DNA of 64,000 nucleotides from Vanrija pseudolonga (Eukaryota; Basidiomycota; Tremellomycetes; Trichosporonales; Trichosporonaceae). Shown piece after piece: positions 55,383 to 64,000 of the stretch. The stretch covers positions 248,001-312,000 of the forward strand of contig NC_085851.1 of assembly GCF_020906515.1 (NCBI RefSeq), read 5' to 3'. Position 1 is the first letter of the stretch; each line of letters opens with the position of its first letter. The notes beneath the pieces were generated by a model, which was not told where the DNA came from, did no database searches, and worked only from the letters and a program-made list of their open reading frames with translations. Both the position numbers and the translations under genes were made by a program.

Positions 55383-55539
55383 TTTCAAGTTTCATTTCAG
55401 ATGCATCATCTCTTCACATCAAGCGGTGGAACGAAACGGCCTGGGCATATGAGTGGCAATACATGTACGCTGACTTTTAGGTGCTCGTGGCTGCACATGG
55501 TGGGGAGGAGGCATTGGCGGCTCAGGCGGGATTCAAAAG

Positions 55540-55600
55540 AGGCGATCACACAACTCGACTTTTCCGAACGCCCACTGTTTCACAATCATGGCGGCGACCT
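55540..55600 (+). repeat. Duplicated promoter and start region (partner at about 57284-57355)
   Basis: AAAAGAGGCGATCA, CAACTC, a TTTTC block, CGCCCA-TGT, TCAC and CATGGCG occur in the same order before this start codon and before array member 8 about 1.75 kb downstream. Identity is high over about 70 bp and then fades inside the coding sequence. Confidence 0.8.
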
Positions 55601-57070
55601 CGCTCACCAGTCCTGGCCTCCTCCCTCGCGGCCCCGCCACCTACTCACACCACGGTACAGTCCAGAAGATTGACAAGAGCTGCCACCATAACACCCTATC
55701 ACCCGAAGTCACACATCGCGGAGCTGTGCACAAGCGTTCTTGGGTTGTGCTTGCCAGCCCGACAGCGCAAGAAGGACGTTTCAAACGCGAAGGTAGGTAG
55801 TAGCGTCACCCCCACTCTTCTCTTTCCCCACCGCGGCGGCCGTTGCTACCACCACAGCTCCTGACACGACGGCTGACCCATACAGAGGCGGCCATCACCT
55901 ACGCCATGGGCATGGTGCTCGGCATCTGCTGCGTCGTGTGCAAGCGCAAGGGTCAGGTGTGCATGATCCCCTGGCCCTGACGCGCCGGCAAAGGAGACGG
56001 CTACCTCCACTCGTGTCGTGGTTGCAGCGGGCCCTTACACGACGGCTGTTTGTATGACAAAGGCCCCGCCAAAAACCTTGTCAAAGTGGGCAGGGAGGGC
56101 AACATCGACGTCGACAGGCTGATCACTCGCCAGTGGTCGGACGACAAGGCGCTGGGGCACCAGGGCAAGACCACCATCCTCACGCCGACTGGCGTGCGCA
56201 AATTGTGCCGCCTTTACAGGAGGAGGAGGCAGAGAAGAAGAAGCAGGAGAAGAAGGCCAGCGGCGCCAAGGAGGACCCCTCGGTGATTATATTTTCCTAC
56301 TCGCCACATTCCCCGCCTCAGTCTATACCCCTGAACCTGGCTTACGTGTCGAAGAGGTTCCTCAGCAGGATCATCAAGTACGACGGGACCGTCGCGTCGG
56401 TCTCGCCTTTCCTCGACGCCTTCAACATCTTGCTGCACATTGAGCTGTGCGGCCCACCGCAGACTATGGCTCACTTTTACGCCGCCGCGCCCCCCGACTA
56501 CCCCGCTGAGCTCATTTTCAAGCAGCGCGCCCGCGCCATTGACAACGAGTACCGCCAGGTGGTGGACAGCGAGCTCGAAGCCATCTTCGAATACGTGACG
56601 TCTCCTGCATCGGGAGGGGAGGACGAGGACGAGGGTGAAGGTGAGAGACGGGACTTTGATCCTGGACCGGTCTACTCCGTGCTCTCCAGGATCACCCACT
56701 TCGCGGAGGGCCTCTTCCGACATCACCTAGGCAACCTCACCGCCGAGGCGGAAAGCCGCATCGATGCGGCCCGCGAGGCGCGCGACGGCGCGCTCGATGG
56801 GCTGGCGGCGGAGGCGGAGGGCGCCGCCCTGACGCTCAAGCGCAAGCTTGACAATGTAAGTCGTCGCATCATGATGTGGTCTATGCTGACATTCAGGCAA
56901 ACAAGCGCAAGCGCACAACTCGTGCCGCCGCGGCCGGCGACGACGACGAAGACGACGAAGACGAAGACGAGGGCACAGCCGGCCTGTCCTCCGGTGTCGC
57001 CGACTCCTGTGTGGCGGTGTACATACTAAAGATGTACGACGTGATTTTGTTATGGGGTTGGGCCGATTAG
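55588..57070 (+). pseudogene. Zinc-motif protein gene, apparently interrupted
   Basis: Not an F-box-like gene, though it starts from an array-type promoter. Exon 1 (55588-55792) and a clean intron (55793-55885) lead into EAAITYAMGMVLGICCVVCK, then C-x6-C, IPWP and a TGA at 55978-55980. The same frame then continues with SCRGCSGPLHDGCL. Ignoring the TGA gives C-x2-C-x6-C...C-x2-C-x7-C, a cysteine layout seen in many basidiomycete zinc-binding proteins of unknown role. A later frame (about 56221-56855) encodes a helical part (FKQRARAIDNEYRQVVDSEL) spliced at 56856-56896 to a KRKRTTR and acidic end. The link between the frames could not be resolved. Probably a decaying gene; a short 99-residue product remains possible. 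Confidence 0.5.
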
Positions 57071-57343
57071 GCGCCCTTTTCGTCCGGCCCAACCGGCCCT
57101 ACATACTGTACTATGTTTCTCTAGAGTGCGTCGTTTTCATAGCACACGAGAACCAGCACGTACTGGGAATTGTGATGCACCTGTATGTATGTATGCGAAT
57201 GGCATAGTATGGTCGCGTTCTGAGAGCACATGGCTGTGTGGTGACGAGGCCGGCGAGCGGCGAGGAAGGACCGCAGATCGGTGGTTTAAAAGAGGCGATC
57301 ATCCAACTCAAGTTTTCAAACCGCCCATTGTCTCACCAACACC

Positions 57344-58687
57344 ATGGCGACCACTACCTTCCCTGCTCCCCTCCTCGCCGGTGGCCACACCGCCATCAAC
57401 TACTCCTCGCACCCCTACCTCGTTGAGAAGATCGTGTCGTACTGCGACCGCGACACCCTCCTCGCGTGGCGTCGCGCGTCGCGCACCTTCCTCGACCAGG
57501 TCGACCGCCAGCTCTACACCCACCTCACCATTATGAAGGTTGAGCAGGCCTCGCCACATGCAGCCATCTCGATCTTCGAGTACCAGGACGACGAGTGCCG
57601 CCGCCTTCCAATCCTCGACAACACCGTTGCCCTCGTCGACACCAACAATGAGGATGTGAAGAACAACACGGTCCGCCTCCCGCCTGACAACCGCCATGAA
57701 GCCCAGCTCTTCGCCGCTCTCGACCATGCCCGCGTGGTCGACTACCACAGCAAGTGGAAGGACGTTGGCACGCTTGCCGCCAGCTTCCGCAAGCTCGAGG
57801 CCGTTCGCATTCACCATATCCAGACGGATTGCCCGGGGGCCACGCCCGGGTCAGGGTTCCCCTTCTGCGCCTTCCGCGCCTCAACCGTGATCGTCTTTGG
57901 GTCGCTGGTCCTCCCGCTTCCTGCTTGTTTCATCCCTGGTTACCATAAACCGAAGCAACCTGGCAAGATTGTCCTCCACCCCGGGCCGTACAGCTTTCAA
58001 ATCTGCGTTGGCGGCCACGACATGAAGAACCTGTACCTTTGGGACCACCCGACCGACCTCGTTATTATCGTGAGCTCGTTCTGCACCTCTTACAAAGGGG
58101 ACGATTGGATGCCAGGCTGGGGGTGCTTCCTCAACACTCTGTTCGGCACCCTGCTCGCCGCCCTGTACGGCCCTCACCACCCCAAGAAGATTGTGCTTGT
58201 CGACTTCCTCCTCGCGCTGCAACTGCGTCATGCTCGCGAGTTTGGCATTTGTATCAACACCGTCGAACGCCTGGGTTTCAAGATCCTCAACCCCAAGTAT
58301 TGGTTCGCGAGCTACTGGGCGGTGCAGGACGACGCACACGTCTCCCACACCCACGCATGCTCGAGTGACAAGAATGAGAACGATTGGGCGGGTATGGGGT
58401 CCGATGGCAAGAACACGGTCATCAGTTGCGAAAACTTCCAGGACACAGACATGGGGCACGCTGGCCCTTCAAACGAGTTCGATTCGATTACTCTGGAGGA
58501 CGAGGACGACGGCTCCGAGCCCGGCAAGGCCATCCGCTCGGCCCTCCGCTCGCTTGCGGTTGTGTGCAAGCGGTCCAAGAACATCGAATTCGCAACCCGC
58601 AACCAGTACAAAGCTACCCTCACCGAGGAGGAGGCTGCGACCGAGTTTGATCCCAACCCCGAGCTCATCAAGATGGGTTGTTGTTGA
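57344..58687 (+). CDS. F-box-like array member 8
   Basis: A 447-residue single-exon protein, intact. F-box-like start: SHPYLVEKIVSYCDRDTLLA, then WRRASRTFLDQVDRQLYTHL. Then come a LPILDNTVALVD strand, ARVVDYHSKWKDV, LEAVRIHHIQTD, TVIVFGSLVLPLPACF, GKIVLHPGPYSFQ, LVIIVSSFC and KIVLVDFLLALQLRH. A variable acidic/Ser insert follows. The C-terminal box is NQYKATLTEEEAATEFDPNP. The TATA-like TTTAAAAGAGG sits 62 bp before the ATG, in the block shared with the gene at 55588. A good reference copy for the family consensus. Confidence 0.8.
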   Translation: MATTTFPAPLLAGGHTAINYSSHPYLVEKIVSYCDRDTLLAWRRASRTFLDQVDRQLYTHLTIMKVEQASPHAAISIFEYQDDECRRLPILDNTVALVDTNNEDVKNNTVRLPPDNRHEAQLFAALDHARVVDYHSKWKDVGTLAASFRKLEAVRIHHIQTDCPGATPGSGFPFCAFRASTVIVFGSLVLPLPACFIPGYHKPKQPGKIVLHPGPYSFQICVGGHDMKNLYLWDHPTDLVIIVSSFCTSYKGDDWMPGWGCFLNTLFGTLLAALYGPHHPKKIVLVDFLLALQLRHAREFGICINTVERLGFKILNPKYWFASYWAVQDDAHVSHTHACSSDKNENDWAGMGSDGKNTVISCENFQDTDMGHAGPSNEFDSITLEDEDDGSEPGKAIRSALRSLAVVCKRSKNIEFATRNQYKATLTEEEAATEFDPNPELIKMGCC

Positions 58688-59440
58688 GCCATTGACACTC
58701 AGGCGTCATGCAGCACCCCGACGTCGGCACCGCGGATACCATGTATCCACCATCCATGACCCACACCCCTGATACCAACTGTGAATGCATGCTGTGTGAG
58801 CCCGTGTGAGCGTGCATGACGCGCCGTCGGTCCTGTATCAATTACAAGGTGCGTTGAACGTGACAGTGGCGGGGGCATTATTCGATAATTTTCCATTATT
58901 TCTGGCCACCCCTGACAGTTTGCCACACTGCCACCTCCATCAGCACCCACTCTCGACTCTCCACGGAACTTGTTCGTTCCACTGCCACTCACAGCCGGGG
59001 AGAGCGCGACTCAATGGCAACAACTACACATGTGGGAGTGCGGAATTCAAGCGCCTGTCGCGCCGGTCCGGTCTCTACACACACACATAGCCCACTGGAG
59101 CCGCACCCTCCGCACCAGTGAGGTCGACGCGCCAATCGACTGGTGGACTAGTGTGTGTGGCATGCCGGCGGCACGCCTCCACCTTGGTGATGCTGCATGC
59201 CAGGCTTCTCTGTGGTCCGAGTGCCCCAGCGGACGCGGAGAGTGCATTGCTCCCCGAATCTCGCCAGTAGCAGCACCTAATGTGGGTGGCAAATGATGCC
59301 AGTGTGTGTGCGGTGATGGCGGGATCAAATGTGGTGGGTGGGTCGGGGCGAGGAAGACGACAACTCTGATGTTTACTTATTCTCTCGCCGCTCACTCTCA
59401 CTCTTACTCTCTCACTCTATCTCTCTCTCCATCACTCTAC
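58688..59440. other. Intergenic within the array
   Basis: 750 bp without a supported gene. The stretch just before the next start is a CTCTCT/CACTC pyrimidine tract like those before members 2 and 7. Confidence 0.55.
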
Positions 59441-60722
59441 ATGCCCTCCCTCTCCCAGTTCTTACGCAAGATGACCTGCACCCACGCCGACCCCCACGTC
59501 GCGGACGCTACCACCACCAACAGCGAGAAGACGGCGCAGCCGGCCATGTTCATTGACGCCGAGTACTTCCCGTAAGTTGGCCGACACGCCACCCGCACTG
59601 GCACCAGCTCACACCTGCAGCACCATCATGGGCAACATCCTCGACGCGTGCGACCGCCCGACGCTCATCCACCTCCGCAGCGTCAACAAGAAGATGAAAA
59701 GCGTGAGCGACAGCCACCTCTTCCACCACGTCATGGTCAACGACGTGACGGTCGAGCACAAGGGCAAGCTGTCCAAGGAGATGCGCGTCTTTGAGATTGT
59801 CGATGGCGAGGAGCGCCGCCTCCCCGTTCTCGCCAACTGTCGCGTCAAGGTCGGCCGGGACGGCATCGTCGGCGTCGGCGACACGTTCCACAAGCAGGAG
59901 GTCATTGCCAAGACGCTTGCCCACGTCCGCATCCTCGACGTCAACACGGCGACGCACTACGTCGAGAAGCTCGCGCCCTTCTTCCCCAACCTCGACATTG
60001 TCCGCATCCACCACGCCAACACGTGTCACAACCAGAACGCGTACCCCACCACGCACTTTTACGCGCCCACGGTCGTCGTCTACGGCTCGCTCCTCGCCCC
60101 CATCCCGTTCCAGCACATCCGCGATCGTGACGACAGCCGCCCCACCAAGCCCGGCAAGGTCGTCGTCATGCCCATCCCGGAGCGCTACGCGTGCGAGGGG
60201 CACGACATTGACAGCTTTACTCTCTTCCAGTGGAGCGACAAGGCCGACTTTGTCATTGTGCTCTCAGCGCTCGGCTCCCTCAGCACCGGTATCATTTTCC
60301 GACCCATTGGATGCGGTAGTACCTTCAAGTGCTTCCTCGACACTCTCCGCCTCTCGCTCCGTAGCGCCATCAACTCTGACATCCCTCCAACCTCAATCAC
60401 GGTCGTGGGACTCGAGGATGTTCTCACCATGCGTTACTTCATTTGCATGGACGCCAAGAACCTGACTGCTAAGAAGTTGTCGCTCAGTCAGCTGCTCATG
60501 CCAGCTCTGTACTGGCCCCAGTTCTCCGACGACGCCGAGGACAACGCGGGTCACCACGCCATTTTCGCCGAGCTCGGAGGCTTCATTGCCGACGGCAAGG
60601 TCAAGGCACTCTCGCTGTCACAGTACGAGGACACGCTCACCGAGGACGAGTTCCTACTTGGTTCACACCCCAACCTCAAGCTCCTGATGGATGTTTGCGC
60701 GTGCCGCGAGCCGGGCGCGTAG
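59441..60722 (+). CDS. F-box-like array member 9 (one intron)
   Basis: A 410-residue protein in two exons. The intron at 59572-59620 splits the F-box-like helix. The splice joins FIDAEYFP to TIMGNILDACDRPTLIHLRS, giving a normal start for the family. It continues VNKKMKSVSDSHLFHHVMV, AHVRILDVNTAT, LDIVRIHHANTC, TVVVYGSLLAPIPFQ, KVVVMPIPERYAC, FVIVLSALGS and SITVVGLEDVLTMRY. The C-terminal box is SQYEDTLTEDEFLLGSHPN. The start could be ATG 59441 or 59471. It is the only array member with a clear intron; the intronless copies keep the same boundary sequence, so intron loss or gain happened inside the family. Confidence 0.8.
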
Positions 60723-61166
60723 TTGCGCCCGGTGTCATTGCCTGCTTGTCCCTGCAGCCCCCGCTTATAGAATCTCCATTGGCAGCAGAACCACCACTCC
60801 AATGCATTAGATGACATGGTACTTTGTTGAGGAGTCCACTTGCGCGTCATGCATGAGCACTGGTTGAATTGAGGAAATGGCGTCGCAGACATTGTTGACC
60901 GTTGGGCCAACCTGGATTTCGCCGCTCGACGTCATGCCGATCCGTCAACACCACCCATCCACTCACCCACCTACCAACACGATGTTATACATTGCCCATT
61001 GTCCATTCACCCTTCCATTACATCCTCCCAGTCGCCATCTCAACAGCCACAGTGAGCACAGACACTATCCACCGTCCGCCCACCACTAACCGCGCCCAAA
61101 CCAAGCAGGACAACACCACCTTCCTCGTCGTGACACCTGGCCCGGCCCACGCAAGCCACCCTCACA
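60723..61166. other. Intergenic within the array
   Basis: 444 bp; no gene. A TTATACATT element lies about 180 bp before the next ATG. Confidence 0.5.
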
Positions 61167-62307
61167 ATGGCCAGCAACAACGCCGCCCCCCTCGCACCCA
61201 GAGTGACCATCGACCACCTCTACTTCCCCGAGATCATGGACGCCATCTTCACCGCCGCCGATACTGGCGCCCTCGTCGCTCTCCGCGGTGCGAGTCGCGA
61301 GTTCCGCGACCGCGTCGACCCGCAACTCTTTGCACACATTCGAGTCTCGTCCCTCAAGGAAGACCCACCGTCGTTGGTCAACTGGCGTACGCTCGTCTTG
61401 TACGGCAACAATGGCGACAAGCTGCCTGTGCCGCCAGTGCGAGAGGTCAACCCGTGGCCCCATCGCTTTTGGAAGGAGCATCCGATCGTGCCGCCTGCAC
61501 AGCGGTTCCGTCATTTCGAGCCTCGTCAAGGTCGTGGACGTGGAACCTTCCTTCGAAGGCATCTGCAGCCTCGGCCTCCCGCAACTTGAGTACTTTCGCA
61601 TCCACAATGCCGGTCACGAAGGCATTCAGAGCTGCCCAAGCACCCAGCGCTTGGTGTTGTTCGCCCACCAATTTCCGTCATTGTTGCATCACATGTGCCG
61701 TCCTCCGGATGGCTCCAACGAGGGATCCAGCTCCACCCCTCCAGTTCCTCCCAAGGTCGTTATCCACCTTCTCCCGGGAAGCTTTCAGGATCCGCCTCAC
61801 CCACAAATGATACACGGCCCGCTGTGGAAGGAAGTGAAAGAGCTCGTCATCATCATTTCGCCTGACTTCTGCCGATTGACGCACACGCAAGCTGTGTGGT
61901 GCGTTTGGTGGAACTTCAGCATCCGGCTCGCAGAGGTTCTACAGATGGTGCGCATCAAGTCAAATCCAGAGCAGACCGTGATCTGCGTCGGTCTGGCCGA
62001 GGCGTTTCTGCGCACAGCTCAAGGCCTCGCGGCAGCCCTTGGTACACCCTCGAGCGAGCTGCCTGAAGTCGAGGACGTCCTGCTACCCGAGTTCTGGCTT
62101 GGCTACTCCTGCACGCCCGCTCAGCAGGCACGCGACCGGACCCACCTGGCAGGCATCATCGAGACACTTGGCCGCTTCAAGGTTGTCTGCAAGACACTCG
62201 ATCAGTACAAGGCGACTCTCACACCCGCCCAAGAAGCAGCCGAGCTCGTGCCGAACCGCTCTATCCTCAAGGTGCTTCAAGGCCGTCCAGGCGGTGCTGG
62301 AAGCTAG
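61167..62307 (+). pseudogene. F-box-like array member 10, frameshifted
   Basis: The first frame encodes the F-box-like part (YFPEIMDAIFTAADTGALVA, LRGASREFRDRVDPQLFAHI) and LPVPPVREVNPWPHRFWKEH. Similarity then continues in another frame from about 61510: SSLVKVVDVEPSF, LEYFRIHNAGHEG, LVLFAHQFPSLLHHM, KVVIHLLPGSFQ, LVIIISPDF, VICVGLAEAFLRTA and QYKATLTPAQEAAELVPNRS. A one-base loss in about 61490-61520 explains this. No intron of normal size fits there. Everything else is intact, so this is a young pseudogene or a sequence error. Confidence 0.72.
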
Positions 62308-62708
62308 ACCTTCATCACCGAGCTTCAGGGGCTTTTCGGTTCAGACAGCACCACACGCCACCCATCCCTGCTAGCACAATGGGTGTGAGCAGATATAAAG
62401 GGCATTCATGAATGCCAAATGAACTTCACCTCATTGTGCCCTTGGAGAGGGGTATCGGCCTGCATCATCACTAACAATGCTCTATCACCGCCTGCTGACA
62501 CTGCTTGCAAGTGGCTATTGTGCTCTTACTATCGCTCGCTCCTGGCACACGCTCGCACCTTCATTTACATCACATCATTGACCACAGACACCCCATCACC
62601 GCTGTTGACAGCGTCCAAGCCCATCGAGTCCAAGTGTACATATATGTCGTATCGACCTGCCATCTCGCCACTCGCCGCACCAACTGGTTCTCATAGCTAT
62701 CGGCCATC
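62308..62708. promoter_or_regulatory. Promoter region of array member 11
   Basis: Contains TATA-like ACATATATGTCG about 70 bp before the next ATG. No ORF supported. Confidence 0.5.
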
Positions 62709-64000
62709 ATGGCATCTAGCTCGGTAACTGGAGATGCTTCCCCACCGCCCATCAAGTCACGCCTCGATCCGAGCTCCTTCCCCGAGATCATCGACGAGAT
62801 CATCAAGCATGCCGACCGCGAAACCCGCCTCGCCGTCCGCGCATCAAGCCAGGCGTGTCGTGACCGCGTCGACGCCAAGCTCCTCAAGCACGTCATAGTT
62901 GACAACAAATTCATCAACAAAGGAGTGTACGCCATACGCATCCTAGACCGGGAAGACATAAGGCTACCCCTGATTCCCTGGAAGAGCGTCGACGGTCAGG
63001 CTCAATCTGACACCGACGCCCAATTGTGGCAGCGGAGCCTTGATGAAGCCCGCCGATTAAAGCATATCAACATCGTCGACTGCTCCAACAGGTTCCTGTG
63101 GCCCGAGAGCATCTGCTTTCGGGAGGTCAGGTATACCCGTCTCCACTATATCTACGAGATACATCCGCCCCGATCGGTGCGCAACACGAGTCTCCCCTTA
63201 GCGGACCGACTCGTGATATTCGGTCTTTACGTGCCCAAGCGGCTGCCCCCGATGCATTCCGCGCCAAAGGGGGCCGACGGGGCCAAGGGCGAAGGGAGGT
63301 TCACGATCCTATGGATGGTCACTGTGAACCTCGTCAAACCTCACTTTATTTGGCAAGACCGCCAGAACAATTTACCCTTCCACTCCCATCACGCTCCACG
63401 GCCGGCACGGGAAGCTGCCGCTGCTGCCCTTCAGGCGCCGCCCCGAGAGGGGTGACGCCACCGGCCAGCCGTCACCTATCGCCCGGTGGAGCGCGAACGC
63501 GCCCCAGCTCAAGCACGTCAAGGTCATCGACGCGTCTAACTCGTTCCAGTGGCCCACGGATATCTACTTGCCAAGCCTCAAGTACACGCGCTTGCACCAC
63601 ACGGAGCGCACGAACCAACCAGCGGCTGAGAGCCTCGTCTTCTTTGTCCGGCTGTTTCCTGCGCATCTCCCGAGGATGTACTCGACCGGCGCGAACAACA
63701 TTGTGACGTACACTTCCCCTCGCAAGGTCGTTGTGCGCCTTCTTCCGGGTAGCTTCTGCTCCTCCTCGCGTGACCTTGGCGACTTCCACCCCAGGTGGTC
63801 GCAAGTCAAGCACCTCGTCGTCATCGCCCCCACCGGCTTCGGTGAATTCCCTGGTGGCTGGAAGGGCTTCAACCAGCAGCTCCACCAGCTTTTGGAGATG
63901 ATGAGCAGCAGCCTCGACGGACCCAAGAGCGTGACGTGCGTAGGACTTGCCGAAGCCTTTCTCCGCATTGCTCGCCACTCCGTGAAGGACAACCTCGACC
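62709..64000 (+). pseudogene. F-box-like array member 11, chimeric/partly duplicated, runs off the window
   Basis: It starts intact: SSFPEIIDEIIKHADRETRL, AVRASSQACRDRVDAKLLKH, IRLPLIPWKSVDG, LKHINIVDCSNRFLWPESIC, VRYTRLHYIYE and LVIFGLYVPKRLPPMH. After about 63310 this frame loses similarity and ends at 63455. From about 63375, in another frame, the central part recurs: LPLLPFRRRPERGD, LKHVKVIDASNSFQWPTDIY, LKYTRLHHTERT, LVFFVRLFPAHLPRMYS. It then goes on to KVVVRLLPGSF, LVVIAPTGFG and VTCVGLAEAFLRIARHS up to the edge. So the middle third is present twice, as expected from unequal crossing-over between two neighbouring paralogs. The right end lies outside the window. Confidence 0.68.

Noticed and set aside
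55540-57355. Shared blocks read as terminal repeats of a mobile element
   Set aside because: The repeats are promoter/start sequences of two genes, not at element ends; no target-site duplication or transposase was seen.

Overview
This window looks like nuclear DNA of a GC-rich basidiomycete yeast, most likely a tremellomycete of the Trichosporonales type. The inference rests on dense short introns (33-66 nt, GTRNGT donors, CTRAC/CTGAC branch sites close to the acceptor), strong C/G bias at third codon positions, and the gene content (RSC chromatin remodeller, Mediator and APC/C subunits, a hybrid histidine kinase, an Hsp104 disaggregase). The species was not determined. No transposon, retroelement, CRISPR array or rRNA was recognised. 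One intron-containing tRNA gene is present.

Positions 1-42400 are an ordinary housekeeping region. In order it holds the end of a V-ATPase proteolipid gene (with a 10-nt microexon), an AT-hook protein, Rsc7, a mitochondrial enoyl-CoA hydratase, ubiquitin-L40, MED6, a 14-TM MFS transporter, a WBP11-type splicing factor, ARPC5, RER1, APC3/Cdc27, a small disordered protein, Hsp104, an ALE1-type MBOAT acyltransferase, Kae1/OSGEP, a double-GAF hybrid histidine kinase, a dienelactone-hydrolase/SnoaL fusion and two poorly known proteins. One of those two is a coiled-coil, tail-anchored protein. Long gene-poor stretches lie at 19.3-21.8 kb, 22.2-24.2 kb and 36.7-38.5 kb.

Positions 42400-64000 are an accessory, fast-evolving region. 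It opens with three related genes for secreted, cysteine-rich prepropeptides (C-x5-C-x5..11-C-x3-C-x14..15-C-x6-CCC), resembling defensin-like CS-alpha-beta peptides. It continues as an 18-kb tandem array of at least ten paralogous F-box-like genes and remnants, all on the plus strand and running off the right edge. The array shows the usual debris of gene birth and death: truncated copies, an internally deleted copy, one in-frame stop, one frameshift and one chimeric or duplicated copy. Three unrelated items sit inside it: an ITPA/HAM1 gene on the minus strand, a tRNA-Arg(ACG), and an odd zinc-motif gene whose promoter is a duplicate of an array promoter.

All gene models are hand-spliced from the sequence. 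Exon ends were chosen by reading frame, splice consensus and family conservation. Boundaries may be off by a base in places, and no homology search could be run.
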